DNA of 64,000 nucleotides from an uncultured bacterium (GTDB lineage Bacteria; Pseudomonadota; Alphaproteobacteria; Sphingomonadales; Sphingomonadaceae): assembly GCA_903884945.1 (NCBI GenBank), contig CAISGR010000039.1, positions 1 to 64,000 of the forward strand, in the 5' to 3' direction. Positions 51,323 to 59,991 of this stretch are shown here, piece by piece. The notes beneath the pieces are model-generated. The model had not been told where the DNA came from. It worked only from the letters and a program-made list of their open reading frames with translations, and ran no database searches. Position 1 is the first letter of the stretch. Every line of letters starts with the position of its first letter. The translations under genes and the position numbers were made by a program.

Positions 51323-52600
51323 TCACATCGCCGCGAGCAGCGACTTGATCTCGATGAACGCGAAGGCGACCGAGCTGTCCGCCACGCCATAGGGCACGAA
51401 CAGCTGGTCCCCGTGGCGGATCGCGCCGCAGCTGTAGACGACGTTGGGCACATAGCCCTCGCGGTCCTCATGGGCCGCCGCCAGGATCGGTTCCCGCGTC
51501 CGCCCGAGCACCTTGGACGGATCCTCCTTGTCGAGCAGGACCGCGCCGATCGAATATTTCCGCATCGCGCCCACGCCATGGGTCAGCATCAGCCAGCCCT
51601 CGTCGAGCTCGATCGGAGGCCCGCAATTCCCGATCTGCACCAGCTCCCACGGATAGAAAGGCGTGAGCAGCTTGTCGCCCTCCTCCCAATGGGTGAGAGT
51701 GTCCGACTTGAGCAGGAACAGATTCTCGCCGTCCTGCCGGCCCATCATCATATATTGTCCGCCGATCTTGCGCGGGAACAGCGCCATGCCCTTGTTGCGC
51801 GAGGCAGGCCCCGTCATCGGCACCAGGTCGAACGCCCGGAAGTCGCGCGTGCGCAGCAGCTCGGACTGGATCGACGAGCCGTTATAGGCGGTATAGGTGC
51901 CGAGCCACTCGTCGGAGCCGTCGTCATGGGTGAACTTGACGAGGCGGAGATCCTCCAGCCCCTTGGACTGCGCCGCGGTGATGGGGAAGATCACCGTGCC
52001 CGACAGCGTCGAGTCGCGGTGGCGATAGACGGTGATCGGGCCCTCGGGCAGTTCCTCCTCGTCCTGCCCGACCGCATCGGTCGCCGTCGCGAAGGGCGGC
52101 TCGGGAGCAAGCTTCAGTTCGTTCCGGTCGGTGATGATGCCCTCGCGGAACGCGACCGAGGAGATATGCCCCTCGCCCACCGCGCGCAGCGACATCAGGA
52201 TTCGCAGCGAGCCTTCCGGCATGCCGCTCTGGTCGAAATGCGGCACCGCGCTCGGGTTCATCAGCGCGGCGGCGGCGTAGCTGTATTCGTGGCAGAAATA
52301 GGCGCCGATCAGCTGGCGCTTCTCGTCGCCGATCTCGCTGCCGTCGAGGCCGAGCATTTCCTCGATCTCGTCATAGCGCGTCATGAACACGCGCCGGGTC
52401 TGCCAGTGCCGCGCCTCGAAATCCTTGAGCACGATCTCCAGCTCGGCGCGCGTGGCCGCGCTGTCGAGCCCCATTACCTCGCTGACGAGTCGTTCGGTAC
52501 GGCTGCCGCCATTGCCGGCCCACGCCAGATGGAAGGGGCGCACCACGACTCGCGAGGGATCGGCATGCAGCCGTAGCGCGTGGTGGAACAGTTCGATCAC
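51323..52600 (-). CDS. GH130-family glycoside phosphorylase-like protein
   Basis: The 425-residue protein has a five-bladed beta-propeller pattern of the GH130 family: NPSAVPHF, GLEDLRLVKFTHDDGSDEWL, ASRNKGMALFPRKIGGQYMM, LLTPFYPWELVQIGNCGPPI, ELDEGWLMLTHGVG and the conserved Asp in GLEDLRL. GH130 enzymes phosphorolyse or hydrolyse beta-mannosides such as mannobiose or beta-1,2-mannans. The N-terminal 110 residues are helical, as in longer GH130 subgroups. It starts 45 bases after the GT4-helical fusion gene and is surely in one operon with it. Confidence 0.88.
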   Translation of the reverse strand: MIELFHHALRLHADPSRVVVRPFHLAWAGNGGSRTERLVSEVMGLDSAATRAELEIVLKDFEARHWQTRRVFMTRYDEIEEMLGLDGSEIGDEKRQLIGAYFCHEYSYAAAALMNPSAVPHFDQSGMPEGSLRILMSLRAVGEGHISSVAFREGIITDRNELKLAPEPPFATATDAVGQDEEELPEGPITVYRHRDSTLSGTVIFPITAAQSKGLEDLRLVKFTHDDGSDEWLGTYTAYNGSSIQSELLRTRDFRAFDLVPMTGPASRNKGMALFPRKIGGQYMMMGRQDGENLFLLKSDTLTHWEEGDKLLTPFYPWELVQIGNCGPPIELDEGWLMLTHGVGAMRKYSIGAVLLDKEDPSKVLGRTREPILAAAHEDREGYVPNVVYSCGAIRHGDQLFVPYGVADSSVAFAFIEIKSLLAAM

Positions 52601-52645
52601 GTAGAGCCTCGCACCAATGACGTCTTGGCGACGTCACGAGCGAGG

Positions 52646-54916
52646 CTACGCGACGACGCGCTCCGGTCCTGCCACGCTTTCGACCCGCTTTGAAAGCCCC
52701 GAAATGGCGCAGGAGGCCAATTGCAGTGCCAGAATCGACTCAGCGCCCTGATTACGGTTCAGGCCGGTCGGCATCAGGCCGTCAAAGCAGCCCCCGTCAT
52801 GCGCCGTCGCCAGCGGCAGATCGAGGTCGTTCTGGCCGAGATACCAGCGATAGGCACGATGCGCTTCCTCGACCCAGCGCGCGTCGCCGGTCGCCTTGAA
52901 CGCAGCCGAACACGCATCGATCGTCGCCTGCGCCTCGAGCGGCTGCTGGTCGAACGGCAGCGGCCCTTCATAGGCGCGGCCGAAGCTCTCGGTGCCGACC
53001 GCGCGGAACCGTCCCTCGGGCGAGGTCTGCTGCGCCACGATCCAGCTCAGCGTCGAAAGACCGCACTGCAGCAGGTCCTCGCGGTGCAACATCATGCCGG
53101 CGCGGATCAAGGCCTCGGGAAGCCGGGCATTGTCATAGGCGAGCACGATCTCGAACCATTCCCACTCGGGCCGGCGCGTTTCCTCGACCAGCGCCAGCAG
53201 GTCGTTGGAGAAGCGCTCGAGAATGTTGCGCGCCAGTTCATGGCCGGGATGCGCGCCGAGCATCGCCGCGGCACCGAGCATCGCAAAGGCCTGTGCACGC
53301 GGGCTGCCGAGTTCGAAGGAGAGCGACGCGGTTTCGTCGAACAGGCGCACCGCCCAGTCGCGATGCTTGGCCAGCGACGCGCGACGCGCCGTCACGCCCA
53401 GTGCCCAGATCGTCCGTCCGTTCGAATCCTCGGACCCATATTCCTCGCACCAGGTGCGGTCGAAGTTCATGAAATTGCGGAAACGGCGCTTGTCCGGGTT
53501 CCAGGCATATTGGACGAACGATGCATAGACCGTCATCCACTTGTCGCGGACTGCCTCGTCGAGCTTTTCGATCGCGGTCATCAGCATCAGCGCGCGAACA
53601 TTGTCGTCGATGCAATAGCCATGGCGGCGGTCCGGCACCGAATAGATCGAGTGCTGCAGCATGCCGGTCGAATCGCTCATACGCTCAACGGCGGCGATAT
53701 CCGGCGCGAGCGGCGTGAGGCGGACCTTGGTGAAGATCCGCCGCGGCCGGGTCGCGACCATTTCCGCGATTTCTTCCATCGCCAGTTCGGCGAGGCGCGG
53801 CCAGATCATCGTCCGGCCGCGGGCATAGGCACGCTCGGACAGCTTGATGCGGTTTCGATCGCTGCCGAGCAGCGCGTTGATCTCGCGGGCGAAGGCGGCA
53901 CTGTCGCCGAAGTCGACCAGCACGCCGTGGCCCTCGCCTAGGATCTCGGTCGCATGGACATAAGGGGTCGACACCACGGCCTTGCCGACGCCGACGGCGT
54001 AGGAAAGCGTGCCCGAGGTGATCTGCGCGGGATTGGAATAGGGCGTCACATAGACGTCCGCTGCCTGCAGGTAGTCGATCAGTTCGTCATGCTCGAGAAA
54101 GGCGTCGATGAACTCGACATGATCCGCCACGCCGCGCGCTTCCGCCAGCGCCTTCAGGCGGTCACGATAGGCCTCCCCCTCGTGCGCGACGAGGTTCGGG
54201 TGAGTCGCACCCAGCACGGCGTAGAGCACGTCGGGATGCTCGGCGACGATCGCGGGCATCGCATCGATCATCGTCTCGATGCCCTTGTTCGGGGCAAGCA
54301 GGCCGAAGGTCAGCAGCGTCTTGCGCCCCTCCCAGCCGAACCGGGCCTTGAGCGAATCGGGATCGACGAACGGGCGATCCGGCACGCCGTGCGGGATCAT
54401 CACGATCGAGCGCGGGCTTGCGCTGTAGACGCGCTCCAGAATGTCCCGTCCGCGCTCGGCCATCACCACGATCTTGGCGGCGCGGCGCAGCAGGCCTTCC
54501 ATCACCCGGCGCTCATCGGCGCTCGGCTTTTCGAGGATGGTGTGCAGCGTGACGATGACCGGGATCGACACGCGGTCGAGCAGCGCGAGGATATGCTCGC
54601 CGGCCGGCCCGCCGAAAATGCCATATTCGTGCTGGAGCCAGATCGCCTGGGCGCCACTCGCCTCGATCGCGCGGGCAGCGCTGATATAGGCGAGTCGATC
54701 CTGCTCGGGGATGCTGGCCGTGACTTCGGGGGGATATTGATACCGCCCGGGGTGATCGTCCATCGCATAGACGTCGATCTTCAGCCCCGGATACCGCCCC
54801 TTGAGCGCGGTGAACGTGTCCGTGGTATATGTTGCGAGGCCGCATTTTCTCGGCAGGAAATTGCCGATCAATGCCAGATGATCGATCGGGGTCACTCCAT
54901 CAACCGCCAGAACCAT
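52646..54916 (-). CDS. GT4 glycosyltransferase fused to a helical glycosidase-like domain
   Basis: The 756-residue protein has a GT4 domain in residues 1-390: LIGNFLPRKCGLATYTTDTF, IWLQHEYGIFGGPAGEHIL, TFGLLAPNKGIETMIDAMPA, and a donor-site region with SGTLSYAVGVGKAVVSTPYV. The C-terminal half (about 400-740) is all helical and resembles (alpha/alpha)6-barrel glycosidases (GYCIDDNVRALMLMTAIEKL, NFDRTWCEEYGSEDSNGRTI, LGVTARRA). A GT4 that makes a mannosyl glycan next to a GH130 that breaks one suggests synthesis and turnover of the same beta-mannan-like polymer. Substrates are inferred from family only. Confidence 0.85.
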   Translation of the reverse strand: MVLAVDGVTPIDHLALIGNFLPRKCGLATYTTDTFTALKGRYPGLKIDVYAMDDHPGRYQYPPEVTASIPEQDRLAYISAARAIEASGAQAIWLQHEYGIFGGPAGEHILALLDRVSIPVIVTLHTILEKPSADERRVMEGLLRRAAKIVVMAERGRDILERVYSASPRSIVMIPHGVPDRPFVDPDSLKARFGWEGRKTLLTFGLLAPNKGIETMIDAMPAIVAEHPDVLYAVLGATHPNLVAHEGEAYRDRLKALAEARGVADHVEFIDAFLEHDELIDYLQAADVYVTPYSNPAQITSGTLSYAVGVGKAVVSTPYVHATEILGEGHGVLVDFGDSAAFAREINALLGSDRNRIKLSERAYARGRTMIWPRLAELAMEEIAEMVATRPRRIFTKVRLTPLAPDIAAVERMSDSTGMLQHSIYSVPDRRHGYCIDDNVRALMLMTAIEKLDEAVRDKWMTVYASFVQYAWNPDKRRFRNFMNFDRTWCEEYGSEDSNGRTIWALGVTARRASLAKHRDWAVRLFDETASLSFELGSPRAQAFAMLGAAAMLGAHPGHELARNILERFSNDLLALVEETRRPEWEWFEIVLAYDNARLPEALIRAGMMLHREDLLQCGLSTLSWIVAQQTSPEGRFRAVGTESFGRAYEGPLPFDQQPLEAQATIDACSAAFKATGDARWVEEAHRAYRWYLGQNDLDLPLATAHDGGCFDGLMPTGLNRNQGAESILALQLASCAISGLSKRVESVAGPERVVA

Positions 54917-55059
54917 CGCCAGAACCTCTCGTTAAACGGGGCCGGTAGCCCCTGAATTGCCTCCCACGAACGGCCAGATTTCAATATGGTTGCAAGGATG
55001 TTGCAGCGCAACACCGGAATCGCGTTAACTTCGGTCAAGATTAAGCCGAAATGAACGGC

Positions 55060-55506
55060 TCAGCCGCGCCCGCGATATACGGGAATATCCTGACTAGGCA
55101 GCCACAGTCCCTCCGGTGGCAAACCAGACTGCCAGAATACGTCGATCGGAATCCCACCGCGCGGATACCAATAGCCGCCGATCCTGAGCCAGACCGGCTT
55201 CATCTCCGCGGTAAGCCGCTCGCCGATCCCGACGGTGCAGTCTTCATGAAATGCCTGATGGTTACGGAAGCTGCCCAGGAACAGCTTGAACGACTTCGAT
55301 TCAACGATCGTCTCACCGGGCGCATAGTCGATCACGAGATGCGCGAAGTCAGGCTGGGAGGTCACCGGGCAGAGCGACGTGAATTCGGGTGCCGTCAGGC
55401 GCACCAGATAGGGGCGGTCTGGTCGTGGATTGGGAACATAATCGAGCACCGCCTCTTCTGGCGAAGAGGGCAGCGCACTGGTCTGGCCGAGATGCTTGGG
55501 GGTCAT
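55060..55506 (-). CDS. queF: NADPH-dependent 7-cyano-7-deazaguanine reductase QueF
   Basis: QueF reduces preQ0 to preQ1 in queuosine synthesis for tRNA. The 148-residue product is the short, single-domain (type I) form, with the catalytic Cys46 and Asp53 in [20 protein letters not shown] and the substrate-binding block [20 protein letters not shown]. The ATG at 55506 begins [15 protein letters not shown]. No preQ1 riboswitch was found upstream, and no other que genes are adjacent. Confidence 0.95.
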   Translation of the reverse strand: MTPKHLGQTSALPSSPEEAVLDYVPNPRPDRPYLVRLTAPEFTSLCPVTSQPDFAHLVIDYAPGETIVESKSFKLFLGSFRNHQAFHEDCTVGIGERLTAEMKPVWLRIGGYWYPRGGIPIDVFWQSGLPPEGLWLPSQDIPVYRGRG

Positions 55507-55638
55507 GCGTGACTATCTAGGGTGCGCCGCCGCAAATTGGAACGAGGCGCAGGCAATCCGCGCCAATCGTTCGGTGATCGTCTCGACGCCGCCGCTGCCG
55601 GTGGCTAGGGAAACTACAACACGACAAGGAGCATGGTA

Positions 55639-56478
55639 ATGGACTCGCTGGTAACGACCGAATGGCTGGCAGGAGAACTGGGCGCGAATGATCTGCGGAT
55701 CGTCGATGCCACCTATGTCCTTCCAGGCGATCAGCGCGATCCTGCGGCAGAATATGAGGCGGCGCATATTCCCGGCGCGGTGTTCATGGATCTCGCCGAA
55801 CTCGCCGATACCAACACCAGCCTGCCTTCCATGCTGCCTTCGCCCGAGAAGTTCGCGAGTCGCATGCAGTCGCTCGGCCTGGGCGACGGCAGCCGCGTGG
55901 TTCTGTACGACAGCTCGCCCTATCATACGGCGGCACGCGCCTGGTGGATGCTGCGGACCTTTGGCGCACATGATGTCGCCATTCTCGACGGCGGCCTCGC
56001 TAAATGGCAGGCCGAAGGCCGCGAGACGAAAAGCGGCAAGGAGACGCTGCGCCACCGCCACTTCACGGTCTGGGCGGATGACAAGGGCGTTCGCAACCTC
56101 GAACAGATGAAGGCCAATGTCGAGAGCGGCGCTGAACAGGTGCTCGATGCCCGTTCGGCCGCGCGCTTCACCGGCGAGGAACCCGATCCCCGACCCGCCA
56201 CCCATGCCGGCCACATCCCCGGTTCGAAGAATCTGCCCCAGGGCAAGCTGTTCAATGCGGACGGCACATGGAAGCAGGGCGACGCGCTGAAGGCCGAGTT
56301 CGAGGCAGCAGGGGTTGATCTCGCCAAGCCGCTCGTCACCACCTGCGGCTCGGGCATCACCGCCGCCGTGCTTGCTTTCGGCGCTCATTTGCTCGGTAAC
56401 GAGGCGGCGCTGTACGACGGCAGCTGGTCCGAATGGGGTGCCGACCTCACGACGCCCAAGGCGATGGGGCCGGCGTGA
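55639..56478 (+). CDS. sseA: 3-mercaptopyruvate/thiosulfate sulfurtransferase
   Basis: The 279-residue protein has two rhodanese domains, the second with the active-site loop CGSGITA (Cys236) typical of mercaptopyruvate sulfurtransferases. Other family features are AAHIPGAVFMDLAELADTNT and LDARSAARFTGEEPDPRPAT, then AGHIPGSKNLP. It transfers sulfur from mercaptopyruvate to thiols or cyanide. The ATG at 55639 has AAGGAG seven bases upstream; an ATG at 55633 is too close to it. Its stop overlaps the metC GTG start by four bases, which links it to transsulfuration. Confidence 0.92.
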   Translation: MDSLVTTEWLAGELGANDLRIVDATYVLPGDQRDPAAEYEAAHIPGAVFMDLAELADTNTSLPSMLPSPEKFASRMQSLGLGDGSRVVLYDSSPYHTAARAWWMLRTFGAHDVAILDGGLAKWQAEGRETKSGKETLRHRHFTVWADDKGVRNLEQMKANVESGAEQVLDARSAARFTGEEPDPRPATHAGHIPGSKNLPQGKLFNADGTWKQGDALKAEFEAAGVDLAKPLVTTCGSGITAAVLAFGAHLLGNEAALYDGSWSEWGADLTTPKAMGPA

Positions 56479-57674
56479 GCAAGGAGAGCGACCGGCCGGT
56501 CGGCGACGCCACCCGCGTCGTCTCGGCTGGGCGCCGCCCGGAATGGACCCAGGGGATCGTCAGCGCACCGGTTTGGCGCGCCTCGACGATCCTCTACGAT
56601 TCGGTCGCCGATCTGCGCGCTGCCGGTGGCAGGGATACGCACCACCGGCTTTTCTACGGGCGGCGCGGCACCCCGACGCAATGGTCGCTGGCCGATGCGC
56701 TGACCGAACTGGAACCGGGCGCGGAGGCCACCTTCCTGTATCCGTCCGGCGTCGCCGCGATCGCCGCCGCTTTGCTGTCGGTGCTTTCGCCGGGCGACGA
56801 ATTGCTGCTGGTCGACAGCGCCTATGACCCGACCCGGTCGATGGCGACCGGCCTGCTGAAGCGCATGGGCATCACGACGCGCTTCTACGATCCGATGATC
56901 GGGGCCGGCATTGCCGACCTGATCGGCGAGAAGACCCGCGCGATCTTCATGGAGAGCCCCGGCAGTCTCACCTTCGAGGTGCAGGACGTGCCGGCGATCG
57001 CTGCAGCGGCCAAGGCACGCGGGATCGTGACCCTGCTCGACAATACCTGGGCCACGCCGCTGTTCTTTCCGGCCATCCAGCACGGCATCGACCTGTCGAT
57101 CCTCGCCTGCACCAAATATATCGTTGGCCATTCGGATGTGATGCTGGGTTCGGTCACGGCCGCGCAGGGCCATTTCGCGAAGCTGCGCGACACGAGTTTC
57201 CAACTCGGCCAGACCGCCAGCCCCGACGATTGCTGGTTGGGATCGCGCGGCTTGCGGACCATGGCGATCAGGCTTGCCCAGCATCAGTCGAGCGCGCTCA
57301 GGATCGCTCTTTGGCTGGACGAACGTCCCGAAGTGGCTGCGGTGCTGCACCCCGCCCTGCCCGGCTGTCCGGGGCACGATGTCTTCAGGCGCGACTTCAA
57401 CGGGTCAACGGGCCTGTTCTCGTTCGTGCTGAAGGATGCGACCGAAGCGGCCCGCGCGGCGCTGATCGACGGACTCGAACATTTCGGCATCGGCTATAGC
57501 TGGGGCGGGTTCGAGAGCCTCGCCCTGCCGATCGACCCGGCGCGCTATCGCACCGCGACCAGCCGCGACGATGCCGGCCTGATGGTACGGCTGCAGATCG
57601 GCATCGAAGACCCCGATGACTTGATCGCAGACCTCGCGGCCGGGCTTGAGCGGTTTCGGGCGGCGCTGGCGTGA
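56475..57674 (+). CDS. metC: Cystathionine beta-lyase
   Basis: The 399-residue PLP enzyme splits cystathionine to homocysteine, pyruvate and ammonia in methionine synthesis. It has the Cys/Met metabolism pattern: FYGRRGTPTQWSLADALTEL, YPSGVAAIAAALLS, DNTWATPLFFPAIQHGIDLS, and the PLP Lys at 214 in ACTKYIVGHSDVMLG. The GTG at 56475 overlaps the sulfurtransferase stop (GTGA), and the next gene overlaps its own stop in the same way. Specificity for cystathionine rather than related substrates is inferred from overall similarity. Confidence 0.92.
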   Translation: MSKESDRPVGDATRVVSAGRRPEWTQGIVSAPVWRASTILYDSVADLRAAGGRDTHHRLFYGRRGTPTQWSLADALTELEPGAEATFLYPSGVAAIAAALLSVLSPGDELLLVDSAYDPTRSMATGLLKRMGITTRFYDPMIGAGIADLIGEKTRAIFMESPGSLTFEVQDVPAIAAAAKARGIVTLLDNTWATPLFFPAIQHGIDLSILACTKYIVGHSDVMLGSVTAAQGHFAKLRDTSFQLGQTASPDDCWLGSRGLRTMAIRLAQHQSSALRIALWLDERPEVAAVLHPALPGCPGHDVFRRDFNGSTGLFSFVLKDATEAARAALIDGLEHFGIGYSWGGFESLALPIDPARYRTATSRDDAGLMVRLQIGIEDPDDLIADLAAGLERFRAALA

Positions 57675-58957
57675 AACCGCTCGCCGCCTGGCTGCAAGCG
57701 CAGGGGCTGGCAACGATCTCGCGATCGATCCTGATCGAGGCTGCAGTCGCCGGCGGCCTCGTGCTCGCCGCGCTGTTCGCCGGGTTGCTCGCGGGACGCA
57801 TGCTGGGCCCGGCGCTGGAGCGCGAATGGAAGCGGCGCCTCGGCACGCAGGCGGAGACGCTCGGCGACCGGCTCCATCGCATCATGCGACACGGCACGGC
57901 GGCGCTGCTGCTCGCGATCCTGCTGGCGGCCGGCGACTGGCCGCCCCTCGCCGCCTTACCGATCGGACTGGCCCTCGCCACCGCCGCCGCGATGACCTGT
58001 GTCGACCTGCTGCGCGGCCTCAGCATGCCGCGCTGGATGGCCTGGACGGTCGCCTCGATCCTGTTCGTCGCGATCTTCAGCCACGCGGTTGGCGGCCTCG
58101 CCCCGATCACCCAGACGCTCGAGCGGATCGGCTTCGACCTCGGCAAACGGCGCTTCTCGCTGCTCTCGCTCGTCATGATCGCCGTGACCGCGATCGCGCT
58201 TTTCGCCGCGGTCCGTCTCGCCAACCGGGTGATCGCCCACTGGATCGGCGCATCACGCGGGCTGGACGCGACGCAGAAGCTGCTGGCGCAGAAGCTCGCC
58301 TCGATCGCGGTGGTCGCTGTCGCCTTCTTCTTCGGCGTCGACCTGCTCAATATCGATCTGACCGCCTTCGCCGTCTTTTCGGGCGCGCTCGGCCTCGCCG
58401 TCGGTTTCGGCCTGCAGAAGACGGTCGGCAACCTGATCGCCGGCATCATCCTGCTGATGGATCGCTCGATCAAGCCCGGCGACGTGATCGTCGTCGGCGA
58501 GAGCTTCGGCTGGGTCAACCGGATCGGCGTCCGCGCCGTCTCCGTGCTCACGCGCGACGGCAAGGAGCATCTGATTCCGAACGAGAATCTGATGACCCAG
58601 GAGGTCGAGAACTGGTCTTATACCGATCGCAATGTGCGGGTGCGGATCCCCGTGACGGTCGGCTATGGCTGCGACCTGAAGCTTGCGCAGGAACTCATGA
58701 TGCGCGCAGCGACTGACAGCCCGCGCGTGCTGGTCAGCCCCAAGCCGAATGTGTGGCTGACGGCGTTCGGTCAAAACGGCGCGGAGCACGAGATCCTCGC
58801 CTGGATCAGCGACCCGGAAGGCGGTGTCGGCAATGTCCGGTCGGACGTGCTCAACCGGCTCTGGTGGCTCTTCAAGGAGCACGGCATCGAAGTTCCGTTC
58901 CCCCAGCGGGTCGTGCATTTCCGCCCCGGCGACGGACCGTCGACACCGTTACCCTGA
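57671..58957 (+). CDS. MscS-family mechanosensitive channel
   Basis: The 428-residue protein has about five transmembrane helices, the pore-lining helix GALGLAVGFGLQKTVGNLIA and the MscS beta domain (GDVIVVGESFGWVNRIGVRA, then TRDGKEHLIPNENLMTQEVE). It opens on membrane tension and releases solutes during hypo-osmotic shock. It is longer than E. coli MscS and has two to three extra N-terminal helices. A GTG start at 57671 overlaps the metC stop, so it is the third coupled gene of the operon. Confidence 0.93.
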   Translation: MKPLAAWLQAQGLATISRSILIEAAVAGGLVLAALFAGLLAGRMLGPALEREWKRRLGTQAETLGDRLHRIMRHGTAALLLAILLAAGDWPPLAALPIGLALATAAAMTCVDLLRGLSMPRWMAWTVASILFVAIFSHAVGGLAPITQTLERIGFDLGKRRFSLLSLVMIAVTAIALFAAVRLANRVIAHWIGASRGLDATQKLLAQKLASIAVVAVAFFFGVDLLNIDLTAFAVFSGALGLAVGFGLQKTVGNLIAGIILLMDRSIKPGDVIVVGESFGWVNRIGVRAVSVLTRDGKEHLIPNENLMTQEVENWSYTDRNVRVRIPVTVGYGCDLKLAQELMMRAATDSPRVLVSPKPNVWLTAFGQNGAEHEILAWISDPEGGVGNVRSDVLNRLWWLFKEHGIEVPFPQRVVHFRPGDGPSTPLP

Positions 58958-59159
58958 CCCCACGGACTGTTGCGCCAGTGCAACATGCCGCGCAAACCGG
59001 CGGCCGCAGCACAGAATTATGTTGTGCGCTGCAGCGTGTTTCGGCAATCTTTCGTTACCGAACGGAAACAGTGACACGGGAAGCCAAGAACTTCCGACAG
59101 ATGTTTCGTCCGCCCGGCAGCAGGTGGGAACCCGGTTTTTCACTTTGAAAGGGATACCC
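58958..59159. other. 202-base leader/promoter region of the porin gene
   Basis: This holds inverted repeats GTTGC-N6-GCAAC (58969-58984) and GCACA-N9-TGTGC (59009-59027), then TTCGG...CCGAA around 59040-59063. No open frame with a ribosome site is present. The length and the repeats suggest a promoter with an operator, followed by a structured leader, as is common for outer-membrane protein genes controlled by small RNAs. This is inference. Confidence 0.35.
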
Positions 59160-59942
59160 ATGCGCCTCTCGATGATCAGCCTCAGCGCGCTGATGCTTGC
59201 CGCCACGGCCACGCCGGCCTTTGCCGATGACACCGCGCCTCCGCCCGCGCTGACGATCAATGGCAGCGCCACGGTCGTGTCGGACTATCGTTTCCGCGGC
59301 ATTTCGCAGACCGACAAGAATTTTGCGATCCAGGGTTCGATCACCATCACGCACGAATCCGGCTTCTACGTGTCGGTTTGGGGCTCGTCGGTCGATGACT
59401 ATGTCACCATGGCGGGCACTGGCCATCAGGAAATGGATTTGATCGCCGGCTTCAAAAAGACGTACAACGGCACGACCTTTGACGTCGGTGCGCTGTACTA
59501 CGTCTATCCGAAGACCCATCCGACCGGCGATATCAGCAGCTCTGACTTCATCGAGCCCTATTTCGATATCTCCCACACCTTTGGACCGGTCACGGCAAAA
59601 GCAACGGTGAACTATGCACCGAAGCAGAAGGCACTGGCGCTTGATCAGGGCGCTCTTGGCGCGGCCTCCAAGAAGGAGGACAACGTGTACCTTGCCGGCG
59701 ACTTCACCGCCGCCATTCCGAAGACCCCCGTCAGCCTGAGCGCGCATATCGGCCACACTTGGGGCCCGAGCTGGCTGTCGATCGGCAAGGAATATACCGA
59801 TTGGGGACTTGGTGCTTCGATCGCGTACAAGTCGCTGACCTTCGGCATTCAGTATGTCGACACCAATGGCGACTTCATCACGCCCAGCGGCAAGAACGCC
59901 AGCAAGGCAGGCGTCGTCGGCTCGGTCGGCGTCAGCTTCTAA
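59160..59942 (+). CDS. TorF-family putative porin
   Basis: The 260-residue protein has a signal peptide (MRLSMISLSALMLAATATPA, then FA) and a beta-barrel pattern with alternating residues and a C-terminal Phe. Its first strands (LTINGSATVVSDYRFRGISQ, TDKNFAIQGSITITHESGFY) match the TorF/Gcw_chp type porins. Such proteins form small outer-membrane channels with unknown specificity. AAAGGG precedes the ATG at 59160, and a clear terminator follows the stop. Confidence 0.92.
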   Translation: MRLSMISLSALMLAATATPAFADDTAPPPALTINGSATVVSDYRFRGISQTDKNFAIQGSITITHESGFYVSVWGSSVDDYVTMAGTGHQEMDLIAGFKKTYNGTTFDVGALYYVYPKTHPTGDISSSDFIEPYFDISHTFGPVTAKATVNYAPKQKALALDQGALGAASKKEDNVYLAGDFTAAIPKTPVSLSAHIGHTWGPSWLSIGKEYTDWGLGASIAYKSLTFGIQYVDTNGDFITPSGKNASKAGVVGSVGVSF

Positions 59943-59962
59943 GCAACACCGGAAAATCGGGA

Positions 59963-59988
59963 GGGGGCGGCCGTCGGTCGCCCCCTTT
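59963..59988 (+). terminator. Intrinsic terminator after the porin gene
   Basis: GGGGGCG (59963-59969) pairs with CGCCCCC (59979-59985), extended by GCC/GGT inside and closing on a GTC loop, and is followed by TTT. It ends four bases before the stop of the convergent ABC ATPase gene, so it may work in both directions. Confidence 0.75.
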
Positions 59989-59991
59989 CGC

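Noticed and set aside
55507..55638. PreQ1 riboswitch upstream of queF, or SAM riboswitch upstream of sseA-metC
   Set aside because: No matching pseudoknot core or conserved loop sequences were found in this stretch on either strand.
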